From: an uncultured Candidatus Actinomarina sp.
GTDB taxonomy: Bacteria; Actinomycetota; Acidimicrobiia; Actinomarinales; Actinomarinaceae
Assembly: GCA_902519845.1 (NCBI GenBank)
Contig: CABYLQ010000002.1
Location: forward strand, 62,001-126,000
Length of the DNA stretch: 64,000 nucleotides
Reading direction: 5' to 3'
Shown: positions 33,944-42,091 of the stretch, in pieces
Position numbering within the stretch: position 1 is the stretch's first letter
How the letters are laid out: the number at the start of each line of letters is the position of its first letter
Translations under genes and position numbers: made by a program
Notes under the pieces: generated by a model
What the model was told of the DNA's origin: nothing
The model's database searches: none
The model's input: the letters and a program-made list of their open reading frames with translations, nothing else

Positions 33944-34314
33944 TAGTTTAAGTATTCTCCAATTGTATCTATTGTTCTTATCTCTAAGCCCATAAGGTAA
34001 AGTAAAGCAATACCCCAATAAAGATAATACTTCTCATTCATTTGCAATCTATAGACATACAAAAATGTGAGAGTGAAAAGTACGACAATGGCATAAAATA
34101 AATAGAATGATCCAATATTCTCATTCAATGTATACGTATATGAAACAAGCAGAGATTGAATAATTAGTGAGCTTACTGAAATAAAAATTAAAATATTTCC
34201 TATTTTTTTGCTTTGGTAGTTTCTTAAGAAGTTCATCGATAACATAACTGTTCCACTTATTCCACAAATTGTAGCACTTAACGTACCTATTAAATTTAAG
34301 GTGCTTGTTTCCAT
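33943..34314 (-). CDS. Four-helix membrane protein of unknown function
   Basis: 123-aa protein with about four transmembrane segments (roughly 8-28, 40-60, 66-88, 97-112) and short charged loops (RNYQSKK, RLQMNEKY). I do not recognise the family. It heads the transcript alpha/beta hydrolase-murF-ddl-HAD, so an envelope-related role is possible. Confidence 0.7.
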   Translation of the reverse strand: METSTLNLIGTLSATICGISGTVMLSMNFLRNYQSKKIGNILIFISVSSLIIQSLLVSYTYTLNENIGSFYLFYAIVVLFTLTFLYVYRLQMNEKYYLYWGIALLYLMGLEIRTIDTIGEYLN

Positions 34315-34374
34315 TAAATCATTTTAATAGCTATTAAATTGAGTATTTATCCTATTTCAGTTACAGTAAAATCT

Positions 34375-35643
34375 ATGCCTGGACAAAACATGAGTACAAT
34401 CAAAAAAAATGTGCCTGCTGCATGGTATCCAACAATGGATTCCTTCATAGCAAAAGGGAAAAATGCTGAAATATGGGACAAAAATAACAATCGTTATTTA
34501 GATTTTGTTGGAGGATATGCTGTTTTAAATACTGGACATTTGAATCCACGAGTTGTTCAAAGAGTAAAAAAGCAATTGAATGATTACTCTCATTCTTGTT
34601 TTGCTTTTGCACCTCATGAAAATGCTGTTGAGTTGTGTGAAGAAATTAACAAAAGATACCCAATTAAAAAGAAAACTAAAACCTTTCTTGTAAATAGTGG
34701 TGCAGAAGCTGTTGAAAATGCAATCAAGATTGCTAGATATGCAACTGGCAAAGAAAAGATAATTGCATTTAAAGGAGGTTTTCATGGAAGAACTTATCTT
34801 GCGATGGGACTTACGGGTAAGGAGAAACCATACAAAGAAGGCTTTGGGCCATTTCCTAAATTTATAACACATGTTGATTACCCGTATCATTACAGAGACA
34901 TATCAGATGAAAAAGTACTTAAGCAAATTGAAAATACACTATTAAAGAAACTTGATCCGAATAATGTCGCAGCTATTGTAATAGAAATCCAACTTGGCGA
35001 AGGTGGCTATATTCCAGCAACTGAAAAATTTCTAAAACAGCTAAGAAAAGTTGCTGAACAACATAACATTTTATTAATTTTTGATGAAGTTCAAACAGGG
35101 TTTGGGCGTACGGGAGAAATGTTTGGAGCAAACAAAATCAATGTTCAGCCAGATATGGTCACATTAGCAAAAGGTATAGGTGGAGGATTTCCACTTGCTG
35201 CAGTCGTTGGCAAAGCTGAAATAATGGATTCAGTTCATGATGCTGGAATAGGTAGTACATTTGGAGCATCCCCTATTTCTTGTGCAGCTGCTCTGGGTGT
35301 TCTAGATGTATTTGATAAAGATAGTCTTCTGGAAAAAGTGAATAAGCAAACAAAAATTATGGAAAAATCTTTAGGAAACATAAAAGAAAATTTTGATTTT
35401 GTTGGAGATGTAAGAGGTTATGGAATTATGAAAGGTGTTGAGATTGTAGAAAGTAAAGATAATAAAATACCTTCTAAGGATTTAGCTATGAGAATAATCA
35501 ATAACTCAAAAAAGAATGGATTACTTTTAGTAAATTGTGGGAAAGAAGGAAATGTTATAAGATTTATGGGACCACTAACTACTCCTCTTACACAAATCAG
35601 AGAGGCAATGGAGATATTTAATCAGGCGTTGGAGAAAGTTTAA
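34375..35643 (+). CDS. gabT: Class III aminotransferase, probably 4-aminobutyrate aminotransferase
   Basis: PLP enzyme transferring the amino group of GABA to 2-oxoglutarate, giving succinate semialdehyde. FVNSG-type segment FLVNSGAEAVENAIK, FDEVQTGFGRTG (PLP-ring Asp) and LAKGIGGGFPLAAVVG (Schiff-base Lys) are present; GEGGYIPATEKFL is GabT-like. Related ornithine or acetylornithine enzymes cannot be fully excluded. A TTG at 34339 gives 434 aa, but ATG 34375 (MPGQNMSTIKKN) leaves room for a promoter ahead of the divergent membrane gene. Convergent with ino1, overlapping 4 nt. Confidence 0.85.
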   Translation: MPGQNMSTIKKNVPAAWYPTMDSFIAKGKNAEIWDKNNNRYLDFVGGYAVLNTGHLNPRVVQRVKKQLNDYSHSCFAFAPHENAVELCEEINKRYPIKKKTKTFLVNSGAEAVENAIKIARYATGKEKIIAFKGGFHGRTYLAMGLTGKEKPYKEGFGPFPKFITHVDYPYHYRDISDEKVLKQIENTLLKKLDPNNVAAIVIEIQLGEGGYIPATEKFLKQLRKVAEQHNILLIFDEVQTGFGRTGEMFGANKINVQPDMVTLAKGIGGGFPLAAVVGKAEIMDSVHDAGIGSTFGASPISCAAALGVLDVFDKDSLLEKVNKQTKIMEKSLGNIKENFDFVGDVRGYGIMKGVEIVESKDNKIPSKDLAMRIINNSKKNGLLLVNCGKEGNVIRFMGPLTTPLTQIREAMEIFNQALEKV

Positions 35644-36716
35644 TCGCTTTCTTGATGAGTTAGTTCGTGTAATTTATTTAAGGTATCAGAATCTTTAGCA
35701 GCTTTAGCCGGTGCTTTCATTAACCATGCTGATACCAAATCTAAAGATTCCAAGTCTCCAGAATCTTTAAAAAATTTCATATATCTAACTGCATCAATGA
35801 CAACACCAGCACTGTTTGGGGAATCCCAGACTTCAAGTTGTACTTCAATGTTCAAGGGAACACCACCAAAAGATTCACCTTCTAAGCGTATAAACGCTTT
35901 TTTTCTATCCTCGAGCCATTCGACATAGTCTGATGGTCCGATTCTTACATTCTTTGGCTCCATCCCTTTTCCTTTATTTGCAACTGACGTCACTGATGAT
36001 GTTTTACTTGTTCTTTTTGTTTCAAGTCGATCTTCCTCAAGCATATTTAGGAAATCCATATTTCCACCAACATTAAGTTGATAAGATCTTTTTAAATCCA
36101 CTCCTCTATCAGAAAATAATTGTGCAAGAACTCTATGAACTATGGTTGCTCCAACTTGGCTCTTTATATCATCACCTATGAGAGGTACATTATTATCTTT
36201 GAATTTTTTGTACCATGATTTATCTCTTGCAATAAAAACAGGTATACAGTTAACAAAACCAACTTTTGCTTCTATTGCACAATCCGCGTAGAACTTAACT
36301 GCTTCATCTGAACCAACTGGAAGTAAGTTTACAAGAATCTCTGCACCTGATTCTTGTAATTCTTTAACAACATTTTCAGAGTCTTCAGTGGGGTCAATTA
36401 TATCTTCCACAAATTTACCAATACCATCTAAGATTTTTCCTGGCTTGACTTCAACTCCTAGATTTGGAACATCTGAAAATTTAGTTGTATTGTTTGGTGA
36501 TTCAAATATTGCTTCTGAGAGATCTTTCCCAACTTTCGTCTTATTTATATCGAATGCACTTACAACCTGGATGTCCGAAACATTGTATCCTCCAATAACG
36601 TCAGATATAAGCCCTGCTTCTTTGGAGTTATCATTATAAAACTCAAGACCCTGTACCAATGAACTTGCACAATTACCTATGCCTAAAATCGCTATTTTTA
36701 TTTTCTTATCGGTCAC
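35640..36716 (-). CDS. ino1: Inositol-3-phosphate synthase
   Basis: Converts glucose 6-phosphate to inositol 3-phosphate, precursor of phosphatidylinositol and mycothiol-type compounds in actinobacteria. 358 aa, the short prokaryotic form: ILGIGNCASSLVQGLEFY is the NAD site; NCIPVFIARDKSW, GDDIKSQVGATIVHR and NVGGNMDFLNM follow. Start is GTG 36716. Confidence 0.94.
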   Translation of the reverse strand: MTDKKIKIAILGIGNCASSLVQGLEFYNDNSKEAGLISDVIGGYNVSDIQVVSAFDINKTKVGKDLSEAIFESPNNTTKFSDVPNLGVEVKPGKILDGIGKFVEDIIDPTEDSENVVKELQESGAEILVNLLPVGSDEAVKFYADCAIEAKVGFVNCIPVFIARDKSWYKKFKDNNVPLIGDDIKSQVGATIVHRVLAQLFSDRGVDLKRSYQLNVGGNMDFLNMLEEDRLETKRTSKTSSVTSVANKGKGMEPKNVRIGPSDYVEWLEDRKKAFIRLEGESFGGVPLNIEVQLEVWDSPNSAGVVIDAVRYMKFFKDSGDLESLDLVSAWLMKAPAKAAKDSDTLNKLHELTHQESD

Positions 36717-36764
36717 CCGTTAACTTTAACTGATATGAGTTTTAACAAAAATGGACACTTTGAA

Positions 36765-36881
36765 TTAGTTACTAAAAATGTAGTTATACCAACTTGCTGA
36801 ATTGTATAAAATAGCAACTATAAAATAAAGAATGAATGATAATATTCCAACAATTTGTAAGATTTTTAAAAACTTTTCCAC
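36765..36881 (-). CDS. Candidate 38-aa membrane protein upstream of ino1
   Basis: Minus-strand reading frame from GTG 36881 (TTG 36887 also possible) to TAA at 36765. It encodes a short amphipathic start (MEKFLKILQIVG) and then a long hydrophobic helix (ILSFILYFIVAILY) ending SWYNYIFSN. It lies 48 bases before ino1 on the same strand. The membrane-helix pattern is convincing, but there is no clear ribosome-binding site and no recognised family. The rest of the 217-bp gap (36717-36933) is AT-rich without other visible features. Confidence 0.4.
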   Translation of the reverse strand: MEKFLKILQIVGILSFILYFIVAILYNSASWYNYIFSN

Positions 36882-36933
36882 AGACAAAGATTACATGACA
36901 ATAAAATAAACAATAAATAGTTATTATTTATAT

Positions 36934-37905
36934 ATGATAAAAAACTTATCTCCTTCAAGAGCTTCACAGTTCAAAACTTGCCCTAGGCAATTTAAGTATG
37001 CAAATATTGACAAAATAAAAGAACCGACCAATGAGGTTCAAGCAAAGGGAACTACTGTACATGAAGCTCTTGAGAAGTTATTCGATCTTCCACAAGATGA
37101 AAGAAGTTTAGAAAATCTGCATAATTTATTTAGGAAGGTGTGGACAGATGTTCGAAATAATGATGAGCATGTTCACTTATTTGATAATCAGGACCAAGAG
37201 AGAGATTGGGGTATTGATGGATTGAAACTTTTATCAAATTATTTTACTTTGGAAGATCCTACAAATTTTGAACCCCTAGAAAGAGAGCGATGGGTTAGAG
37301 GCGCAATAAAAGATTTAAATCTTCGTGGAATCTTAGATCGAATGGATAGAAATGACAAAGGTGAACTTATTATTGTCGATTACAAATCTGGAAAAGCACC
37401 TATTGCAAAATATAAAGAACCAAGGTTTTTTGCTTTAAAACTATATGCTTTACTAATTAAAGATGAAATTGGTGAAACACCTGCAGAGCTAAAACTTATA
37501 TACTTACAAAATTCAACAATTCACTCTATGAAAGTTGATGATGAAATGTTAGAGAATGCAAGAACTGAAATTCTTGAAATATGGGAGAACATAAAAAAAT
37601 CATTTGAAAATAATGACTTTCCAACAATTAAAAATACACTTTGTGATTGGTGTTATTACAAACCAATATGTCCAGAGTTTAATCCTGATTCTCCAAACAC
37701 AGATGAATTAGAAGAGTGTAATAATACAATAAATGAAATAAATGAAACAATAGAAGCTGTAAATATGGTTGGTGGTTTAGAAAACCTGCCTGAAAATAGT
37801 CCTCTTAAAAATACTGATTTAGAAGAAATAAATAAAGAATTGGATGAACTTGAAAACAAAAGAAATAAGATTGTAAAAGAGATTGGGAATTTTTTACGGA
37901 AATAA
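36934..37905 (+). CDS. RecB-like PD-(D/E)XK nuclease with Fe-S cysteines
   Basis: 323-aa nuclease of the RecB/Cas4-like family. SPSRASQFKTCPRQFKYA opens the fold; His43, Asp135 (GILDRMDR), Asp149 and Lys151 (IVDYKSGK) form the metal-dependent active site. Cys16 and Cys237/240/246 (LCDWCYYKPIC) match the four-Cys iron-sulfur staple of AddB and Cas4 nucleases. A C-terminal coiled-coil tail follows about residue 260. Its neighbourhood includes a Rad52-like gene 2 kb away. No Cas genes are present, so it is not CRISPR-associated here. Confidence 0.88.
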   Translation: MIKNLSPSRASQFKTCPRQFKYANIDKIKEPTNEVQAKGTTVHEALEKLFDLPQDERSLENLHNLFRKVWTDVRNNDEHVHLFDNQDQERDWGIDGLKLLSNYFTLEDPTNFEPLERERWVRGAIKDLNLRGILDRMDRNDKGELIIVDYKSGKAPIAKYKEPRFFALKLYALLIKDEIGETPAELKLIYLQNSTIHSMKVDDEMLENARTEILEIWENIKKSFENNDFPTIKNTLCDWCYYKPICPEFNPDSPNTDELEECNNTINEINETIEAVNMVGGLENLPENSPLKNTDLEEINKELDELENKRNKIVKEIGNFLRK

Positions 37906-39156
37906 TCCTCTAGTTAATTTTGCAGCTGCAACTTTTTTAATTCCTTTAATTAGGGCAGCCGTTCTTAAATCTACCTGATTTTTCTCAGAAATTATCCATA
38001 TTTCTTCAAATGCAGAAGTCAATACATCAATCAAACGTTCGTGTAGTTCCTTTTCTTTCCATAAATAATTTTGTGTATTTTGTACCCATTCAAAATAACT
38101 AGCTGTAACGCCACCGGCATTTGCAAGAATGTCCGGAATTATCATTACATTATTTTCTTTAAGAATTTTATCAGCACTGAGTGTCGTTGGAGAATTTGCT
38201 CCTTCGACAATTACTTTTGCTTTTATATTCTCAGCATTGTTAGATGTTATTACACCCCCAACTGCTGCAGGAATCAATATATCACAATCAAGTTCGAGAA
38301 TATCATCATCTAGTTTGTCTGCTCCTTCAAATCCTCCTACAGATTTGTTCTTTGCAATATATTTAAATAGCTCAGGTATATTTATTCCATCTCTGTTGTA
38401 GATGGCGCCACCAAGATCATTTACAGCAATAACTTTGGCTCCTCTTTCAAAGGAATCTAATGCCGCATATCTTCCAACATTTCCAAAACCCTGAATTACT
38501 ATTGATGAGTTTTTATACTCTTTACCTTCTTTTTCTAATGCTGCATTAGCTATTGCTACAGCGCCTCTACCTGTAGCTTCTCTTCTTGTTATTGATCCAC
38601 CCAATGATGCTGGTTTACCGGTTACAATACCCGGTTGTGGTGATCCTACAAAATTACTATACGTATCCATTATCCAAGCCATAGTTTGTTCATCAGTTCC
38701 TAGATCAGGACCTGGTATATCCTTATCAACACCTATGACAGGTAGCAATTCAGCAGTGTATCTCCTTGTGACTCTTTGTTTTTCTGTTCGAGATAAAGGG
38801 TTAGGATCAATAGCCACCCCTCCTTTTGCTCCTCCGTAAGGTAAGCCAACAATAGCTGACTTCCATGACATTAGAATTGCGAGAGCTGTGACTTCACCCA
38901 AGTTAACATCCGCATCGTACCTAATTCCACCTTTAGTTGGTCCCATTGATAAGACATGTTGTACGCGAAAACCAACAACTGTTTCTACTTCATCATATTC
39001 ATCTCGTCTAAATGGGAACGTTACAGTTAAAGCTCTTTGAGGTAATTTCAATCTTTCTCTGATGTTTGAATCCAAATTAATGAATTCCGACACTTCGTCA
39101 TATTGCTTGATGACTTCTTTATACATATTTGATACAAATAAATCAGTATTAGTCAT
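37894..39156 (-). CDS. gdhA: Glutamate dehydrogenase
   Basis: 420-aa Glu/Leu/Phe/Val dehydrogenase interconverting glutamate and 2-oxoglutarate plus ammonia. The active-site Lys segments GPTKGGIRYDADV and LPYGGAKGGVAIDP are intact, IQGFGNVGRYAA is the dinucleotide site, and ADKILKENNVMIIPDILANAG-type sequence closes the domain. The product links to GabT through 2-oxoglutarate. Its 3' end overlaps the nuclease gene by 12 nt. Confidence 0.93.
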   Translation of the reverse strand: MTNTDLFVSNMYKEVIKQYDEVSEFINLDSNIRERLKLPQRALTVTFPFRRDEYDEVETVVGFRVQHVLSMGPTKGGIRYDADVNLGEVTALAILMSWKSAIVGLPYGGAKGGVAIDPNPLSRTEKQRVTRRYTAELLPVIGVDKDIPGPDLGTDEQTMAWIMDTYSNFVGSPQPGIVTGKPASLGGSITRREATGRGAVAIANAALEKEGKEYKNSSIVIQGFGNVGRYAALDSFERGAKVIAVNDLGGAIYNRDGINIPELFKYIAKNKSVGGFEGADKLDDDILELDCDILIPAAVGGVITSNNAENIKAKVIVEGANSPTTLSADKILKENNVMIIPDILANAGGVTASYFEWVQNTQNYLWKEKELHERLIDVLTSAFEEIWIISEKNQVDLRTAALIKGIKKVAAAKLTRGLFP

Positions 39157-39238
39157 TACATTGCTATATTATTGCCAAACCATCTATAGGTCTAGGTATT
39201 TAAAATTTTTTGTCATACCAGTTTTCTATTGTATGTTT

Positions 39239-39355
39239 ATGAAAAAAAATAATTTAGAAGATATTCTTAAATCAAGTGGGTTAGAAGCTATTGTCATATG
39301 TAATCAACATTCAGACAATTGTGGATGTCACGAAGATTATAGAAAAGCTGCATAG
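39239..39355 (+). CDS. Candidate 38-aa Cys/His-rich small protein
   Basis: Reads MKKNNLEDILKSSGLEAIVI and then CNQHSDNCGCHEDYRKAA. Cys21, Cys28, Cys30, His24 and His31 could bind a metal. ATG at 39233 is a two-codon-longer option. It is followed after 12 bases by a gene with a good AGGAG site, so it probably heads that small operon. Unknown family; no strong ribosome-binding site of its own. Confidence 0.5.
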   Translation: MKKNNLEDILKSSGLEAIVICNQHSDNCGCHEDYRKAA

Positions 39356-39367
39356 TTTAGGAGAAAA

Positions 39368-39931
39368 ATGAGTAATAATTTAGACGAGATATTGTCTTTA
39401 ACGAAAGAAATATCTTTTCAAGATAGCGAAGATATAGACATTACTGTCACAGAATATGGCGAAAAATTATCAGAAACAGATGATATTGAATTTTTATGGG
39501 TTGCAAGAAATACTTCAACTACTGTAAAAAATGCTTCATCAAATATCAAAAATTTCAATGATCAAAATATAGCTAATAATATAAATCAAAATGGTCCAGT
39601 CAGACTTGGAGATGAAGTTTTTGTTTTTAATAAATCATACAGCTGGAAGGTACACGATTTAAAAAAATTTATTCAATGGGTAGTTGAAAAGTCAAAAGAT
39701 AACGACGACCTTGTTGATTCTCTATTAGCAATCATGGGACAAACATTTGTACCAAAGCTAAAAGGGTTGGATGCATTTTCAAATTCAAGGGATATTAATC
39801 CAGAAATGATTCGAGACACTTTTCTCTATAAAGAGTGGAGAGAGAAATCAGAATTAAAGGCAATCAATACAAATAATACTTCAGCTCCAAAATGGGCAAA
39901 AGAATTAGGTCATAAAGAAAGGAAAAAATGA
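39368..39931 (+). CDS. Conserved-looking protein of unknown function
   Basis: 187 aa, acidic N-terminus, with a central segment GDEVFVFNKSYSWKVHDLKK and a basic C-terminus (WAKELGHKERKK). No motif recognised. TTTAGGAG lies seven bases upstream of ATG 39368, a strong site for this genome. The stop overlaps the Rad52-like ATG (ATGA), so the two are coupled and likely act together. Confidence 0.75.
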   Translation: MSNNLDEILSLTKEISFQDSEDIDITVTEYGEKLSETDDIEFLWVARNTSTTVKNASSNIKNFNDQNIANNINQNGPVRLGDEVFVFNKSYSWKVHDLKKFIQWVVEKSKDNDDLVDSLLAIMGQTFVPKLKGLDAFSNSRDINPEMIRDTFLYKEWREKSELKAINTNNTSAPKWAKELGHKERKK

Positions 39932-40356
39932 ATCAATTATACGAACTATCTAGACAATTTCCAGATGAATGGATAAAGGCTGCTCCAAAAGGAAAATTTG
40001 GCAATTACATTCCTCACTCAGTAATAACACAAAGATTATTGGAGGTATGTGGACCATTCAATTGGGAAGTTGTGGAGCTTATCAGACAAGAAAATAGTGG
40101 AAAAGTTGTAGGTTGTTTTGGTAAACTAACAACTCTCATCGATGGAAAATCAGTAACAATTACTTCAATTGGAGATGTAGAGCATGATCAAGGAAGCGAT
40201 GGTATGAATGCTAAACATGCAGAATCTGATGCATTCAAAAGATGCGCTATGAAAGTTGGGTTGGGTTTACATCTTTGGGCTGGTGAAGAATATTATCTAG
40301 ATAAAAAACTTAGCGAGGCTGAGGGTAAAAAGAATATAAAATTACAGTCTGCTTAA
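39928..40356 (+). CDS. Rad52/DdrA-like single-strand annealing protein
   Basis: 142-aa protein with the Rad52/22-type core: an N-terminal HSVITQRLLEVCGPFNWEV, then AESDAFKRCAMKVGLGLHLW, which matches the hallmark AxSDAxKRAAxxFGxGxxLY of this family. Such proteins bind ssDNA and anneal complementary strands, usually in phages or in DNA repair. No prophage genes surround it. Coupled to the upstream unknown gene; convergent with dtd (4-nt overlap). Confidence 0.78.
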   Translation: MNQLYELSRQFPDEWIKAAPKGKFGNYIPHSVITQRLLEVCGPFNWEVVELIRQENSGKVVGCFGKLTTLIDGKSVTITSIGDVEHDQGSDGMNAKHAESDAFKRCAMKVGLGLHLWAGEEYYLDKKLSEAEGKKNIKLQSA

Positions 40357-40808
40357 TTAACCATATTTCCATTTTTAGATTGAATATACATCGTTAAAGG
40401 GCCGTCATTGACAAGAGAAACTTCCATTAATGCACCGAATGAACCTTCTTTTACTTTTAAATAATTGGAAAATTCAGTTTTAACATCTTCAATCATTTGT
40501 TTTGCTATTTCAGGATCTTCAGAATTTACAAAAGATGGCCTATTACCTTTGGAAATATCTCCATTTAATGTAAATTGACTCACTAGTAATATTTCACCAG
40601 AAACATCGATAATTGACTTATTCATTTTTCCCTCTTCATCTGCAAAAATTCTAAGTTTTAGAATTTTTTTTGTTAATGTTTCAATATCTTCAAAGGTATC
40701 TCCTTTTTCAATACCCCATAAAAGCAATAATCCATGATCGATTTTAGATATGACATTTTTATCAACATTTACAGAAGCAGATTTAACTCTTTGTAAAACA
40801 ACTTTCAT
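40353..40808 (-). CDS. dtd: D-aminoacyl-tRNA deacylase
   Basis: Removes D-amino acids mis-attached to tRNA. MKVVLQRVKSASVNVD at the N-terminus, the active-site SQFTL, and NDGPLTMYI (NxGPxT) at the C-terminus are diagnostic. 151 aa. Confidence 0.94.
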   Translation of the reverse strand: MKVVLQRVKSASVNVDKNVISKIDHGLLLLWGIEKGDTFEDIETLTKKILKLRIFADEEGKMNKSIIDVSGEILLVSQFTLNGDISKGNRPSFVNSEDPEIAKQMIEDVKTEFSNYLKVKEGSFGALMEVSLVNDGPLTMYIQSKNGNMVN

Positions 40809-40827
40809 AATATTCTATGATAATTAT

Positions 40828-41247
40828 ATGGGATTAGATAAAAAAACGATTGCAATGGCAAAAGAGCCAAATTATGCAACTTTAACGACACTTTTTAAAA
40901 GTGGTGCTCCTCAGACACATGTTATGTGGGTTGATACAGACGGTGAAAATATATTAATAAACACAGAAATTCATCGGAGAAAATATTTAAATGTAAAAGA
41001 TGATCCAAGAGTGAATGTTATGATCTGGAAACATGATAATGAGTTTAAATTTGTTGAAATTAGAGGTGTCGTAGTTGGTGAAATTACAGGTGATGAAGCT
41101 TTAAAAAATATTAACGATCTGTCACATAAGTATTGGGATAAACCTTACCCATTTGAAATTCAATCTGAAAGGATAGTTTTAAAAATAAAAGCTGAAAGAG
41201 AATTCTTTTTTAATCTTAAAGATCAAGATTTTGAAGGTTTATCATAA
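40828..41247 (+). CDS. PPOX-class split-barrel protein, probably F420-dependent
   Basis: 139-aa FMN/F420-binding split barrel. YATLTTLFKSGAPQTHVMWV, INTEIHRRKYLNVKDDPRV and EIRGVVVGEI match the PPOX-class F420-dependent oxidoreductases of actinobacteria. ATG 40828 is taken because the longer frame upstream lies antisense to dtd. Reaction unknown. Its 3' end overlaps the convergent dehydrogenase gene by 25 nt. Confidence 0.85.
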   Translation: MGLDKKTIAMAKEPNYATLTTLFKSGAPQTHVMWVDTDGENILINTEIHRRKYLNVKDDPRVNVMIWKHDNEFKFVEIRGVVVGEITGDEALKNINDLSHKYWDKPYPFEIQSERIVLKIKAEREFFFNLKDQDFEGLS

Positions 41248-42089
41248 TTATAAAAACCCTCTCCTGTTTTTACCCCTAATTTCCCATCTTTAACTTTTTC
41301 TTCTAGAAACTTTTTAGGCTTATCTTTTGGATTTTTTGTCTCATTGTAAATTTTAAGTTTTGAATAATAACTAATATCTAAGCCTGAGTAATCAGTTAAT
41401 TCAAACGGACCTAAGGGATGATTTAAACCCTTTTTAATGGCTAAGTCTATGTCTTTGAAGTCGGCAATTCCTTCATCATATAGTTCATAAGCTTCATCAA
41501 CTAAAGCGCCTAGCATTCTGTTTACGATAAAACCTGGCGTTTCTTTATTTAAAGTTATAACTGTTCTTCCCATCAAATTGCCAAGTTCTTTTGTCCTGTC
41601 AACTACTTCTTTTTTTGTAGATTCTGGGAATGAAATTTCAATAAGATCCATTCTTAACGGAGGGTAAAAGAAATGCATATTTAGAAATCTTTCTGGATAT
41701 TTACAATGTTGCGCAATTTCTGATGCAGCTATGAATGAACTATTTGTTGCGAGAACAACATTTTCATCAAGAATGTTAGAAATAATTTCAAAGATATCTT
41801 TTTTTACATCAAATCTTTCAACAACAGCTTCAATTACGAATGTTTTATCCTTTACAACAGTTTCAAGTGAATCATAGACTTTAAGATTTTTATTTAAATT
41901 ATCTAAGCTTTCCTTTTGAATTAAGTCTTTTGAAACTAAGTTTTCTATATTTTGTTTTGTAAATATTAATTTGTTATCGAGATATTCTTTATTGTTATCA
42001 AAAATACTAGTTTCATGACCAGACATTGCCGATAACGCAGCAATCTGGCTTCCCATTTGTCCCCCACCAATAACAGCAACTTTTTCCAT
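41223..42089 (-). CDS. 3-hydroxyacyl-CoA (3-hydroxybutyryl-CoA) dehydrogenase
   Basis: 288-aa NAD-dependent dehydrogenase oxidising 3-hydroxyacyl-CoA. VIGGGQMGSQIAALSAMSG is the NAD site; LATNSSF, NMHFFYPPLRMDLIEI and TPGFIVNRMLGALVDEA are typical, although the usual HFFNP is HFFYP. GLNHPLGPFELTDYSGLD is the C-terminal substrate domain. Two bases after the acyl-CoA dehydrogenase stop, so co-transcribed. Confidence 0.9.
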   Translation of the reverse strand: MEKVAVIGGGQMGSQIAALSAMSGHETSIFDNNKEYLDNKLIFTKQNIENLVSKDLIQKESLDNLNKNLKVYDSLETVVKDKTFVIEAVVERFDVKKDIFEIISNILDENVVLATNSSFIAASEIAQHCKYPERFLNMHFFYPPLRMDLIEISFPESTKKEVVDRTKELGNLMGRTVITLNKETPGFIVNRMLGALVDEAYELYDEGIADFKDIDLAIKKGLNHPLGPFELTDYSGLDISYYSKLKIYNETKNPKDKPKKFLEEKVKDGKLGVKTGEGFYNYDKPSKS

Positions 42090-42091
42090 AA

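Noticed and set aside
36717-36933. Possible tRNA or other RNA gene in the longest spacer
   Set aside because: No cloverleaf-like pairing or TTCGA-type T-loop was found; only a small reading frame is visible.
36934-37905. Cas4 / CRISPR association of the RecB-like nuclease
   Set aside because: No repeats and no other Cas genes occur in the window.
36934-40356. Prophage remnant around the nuclease and Rad52-like genes
   Set aside because: No structural, integrase or lysis genes nearby; the tyrosine recombinase at 1.3 kb is a standard Xer protein 35 kb away.
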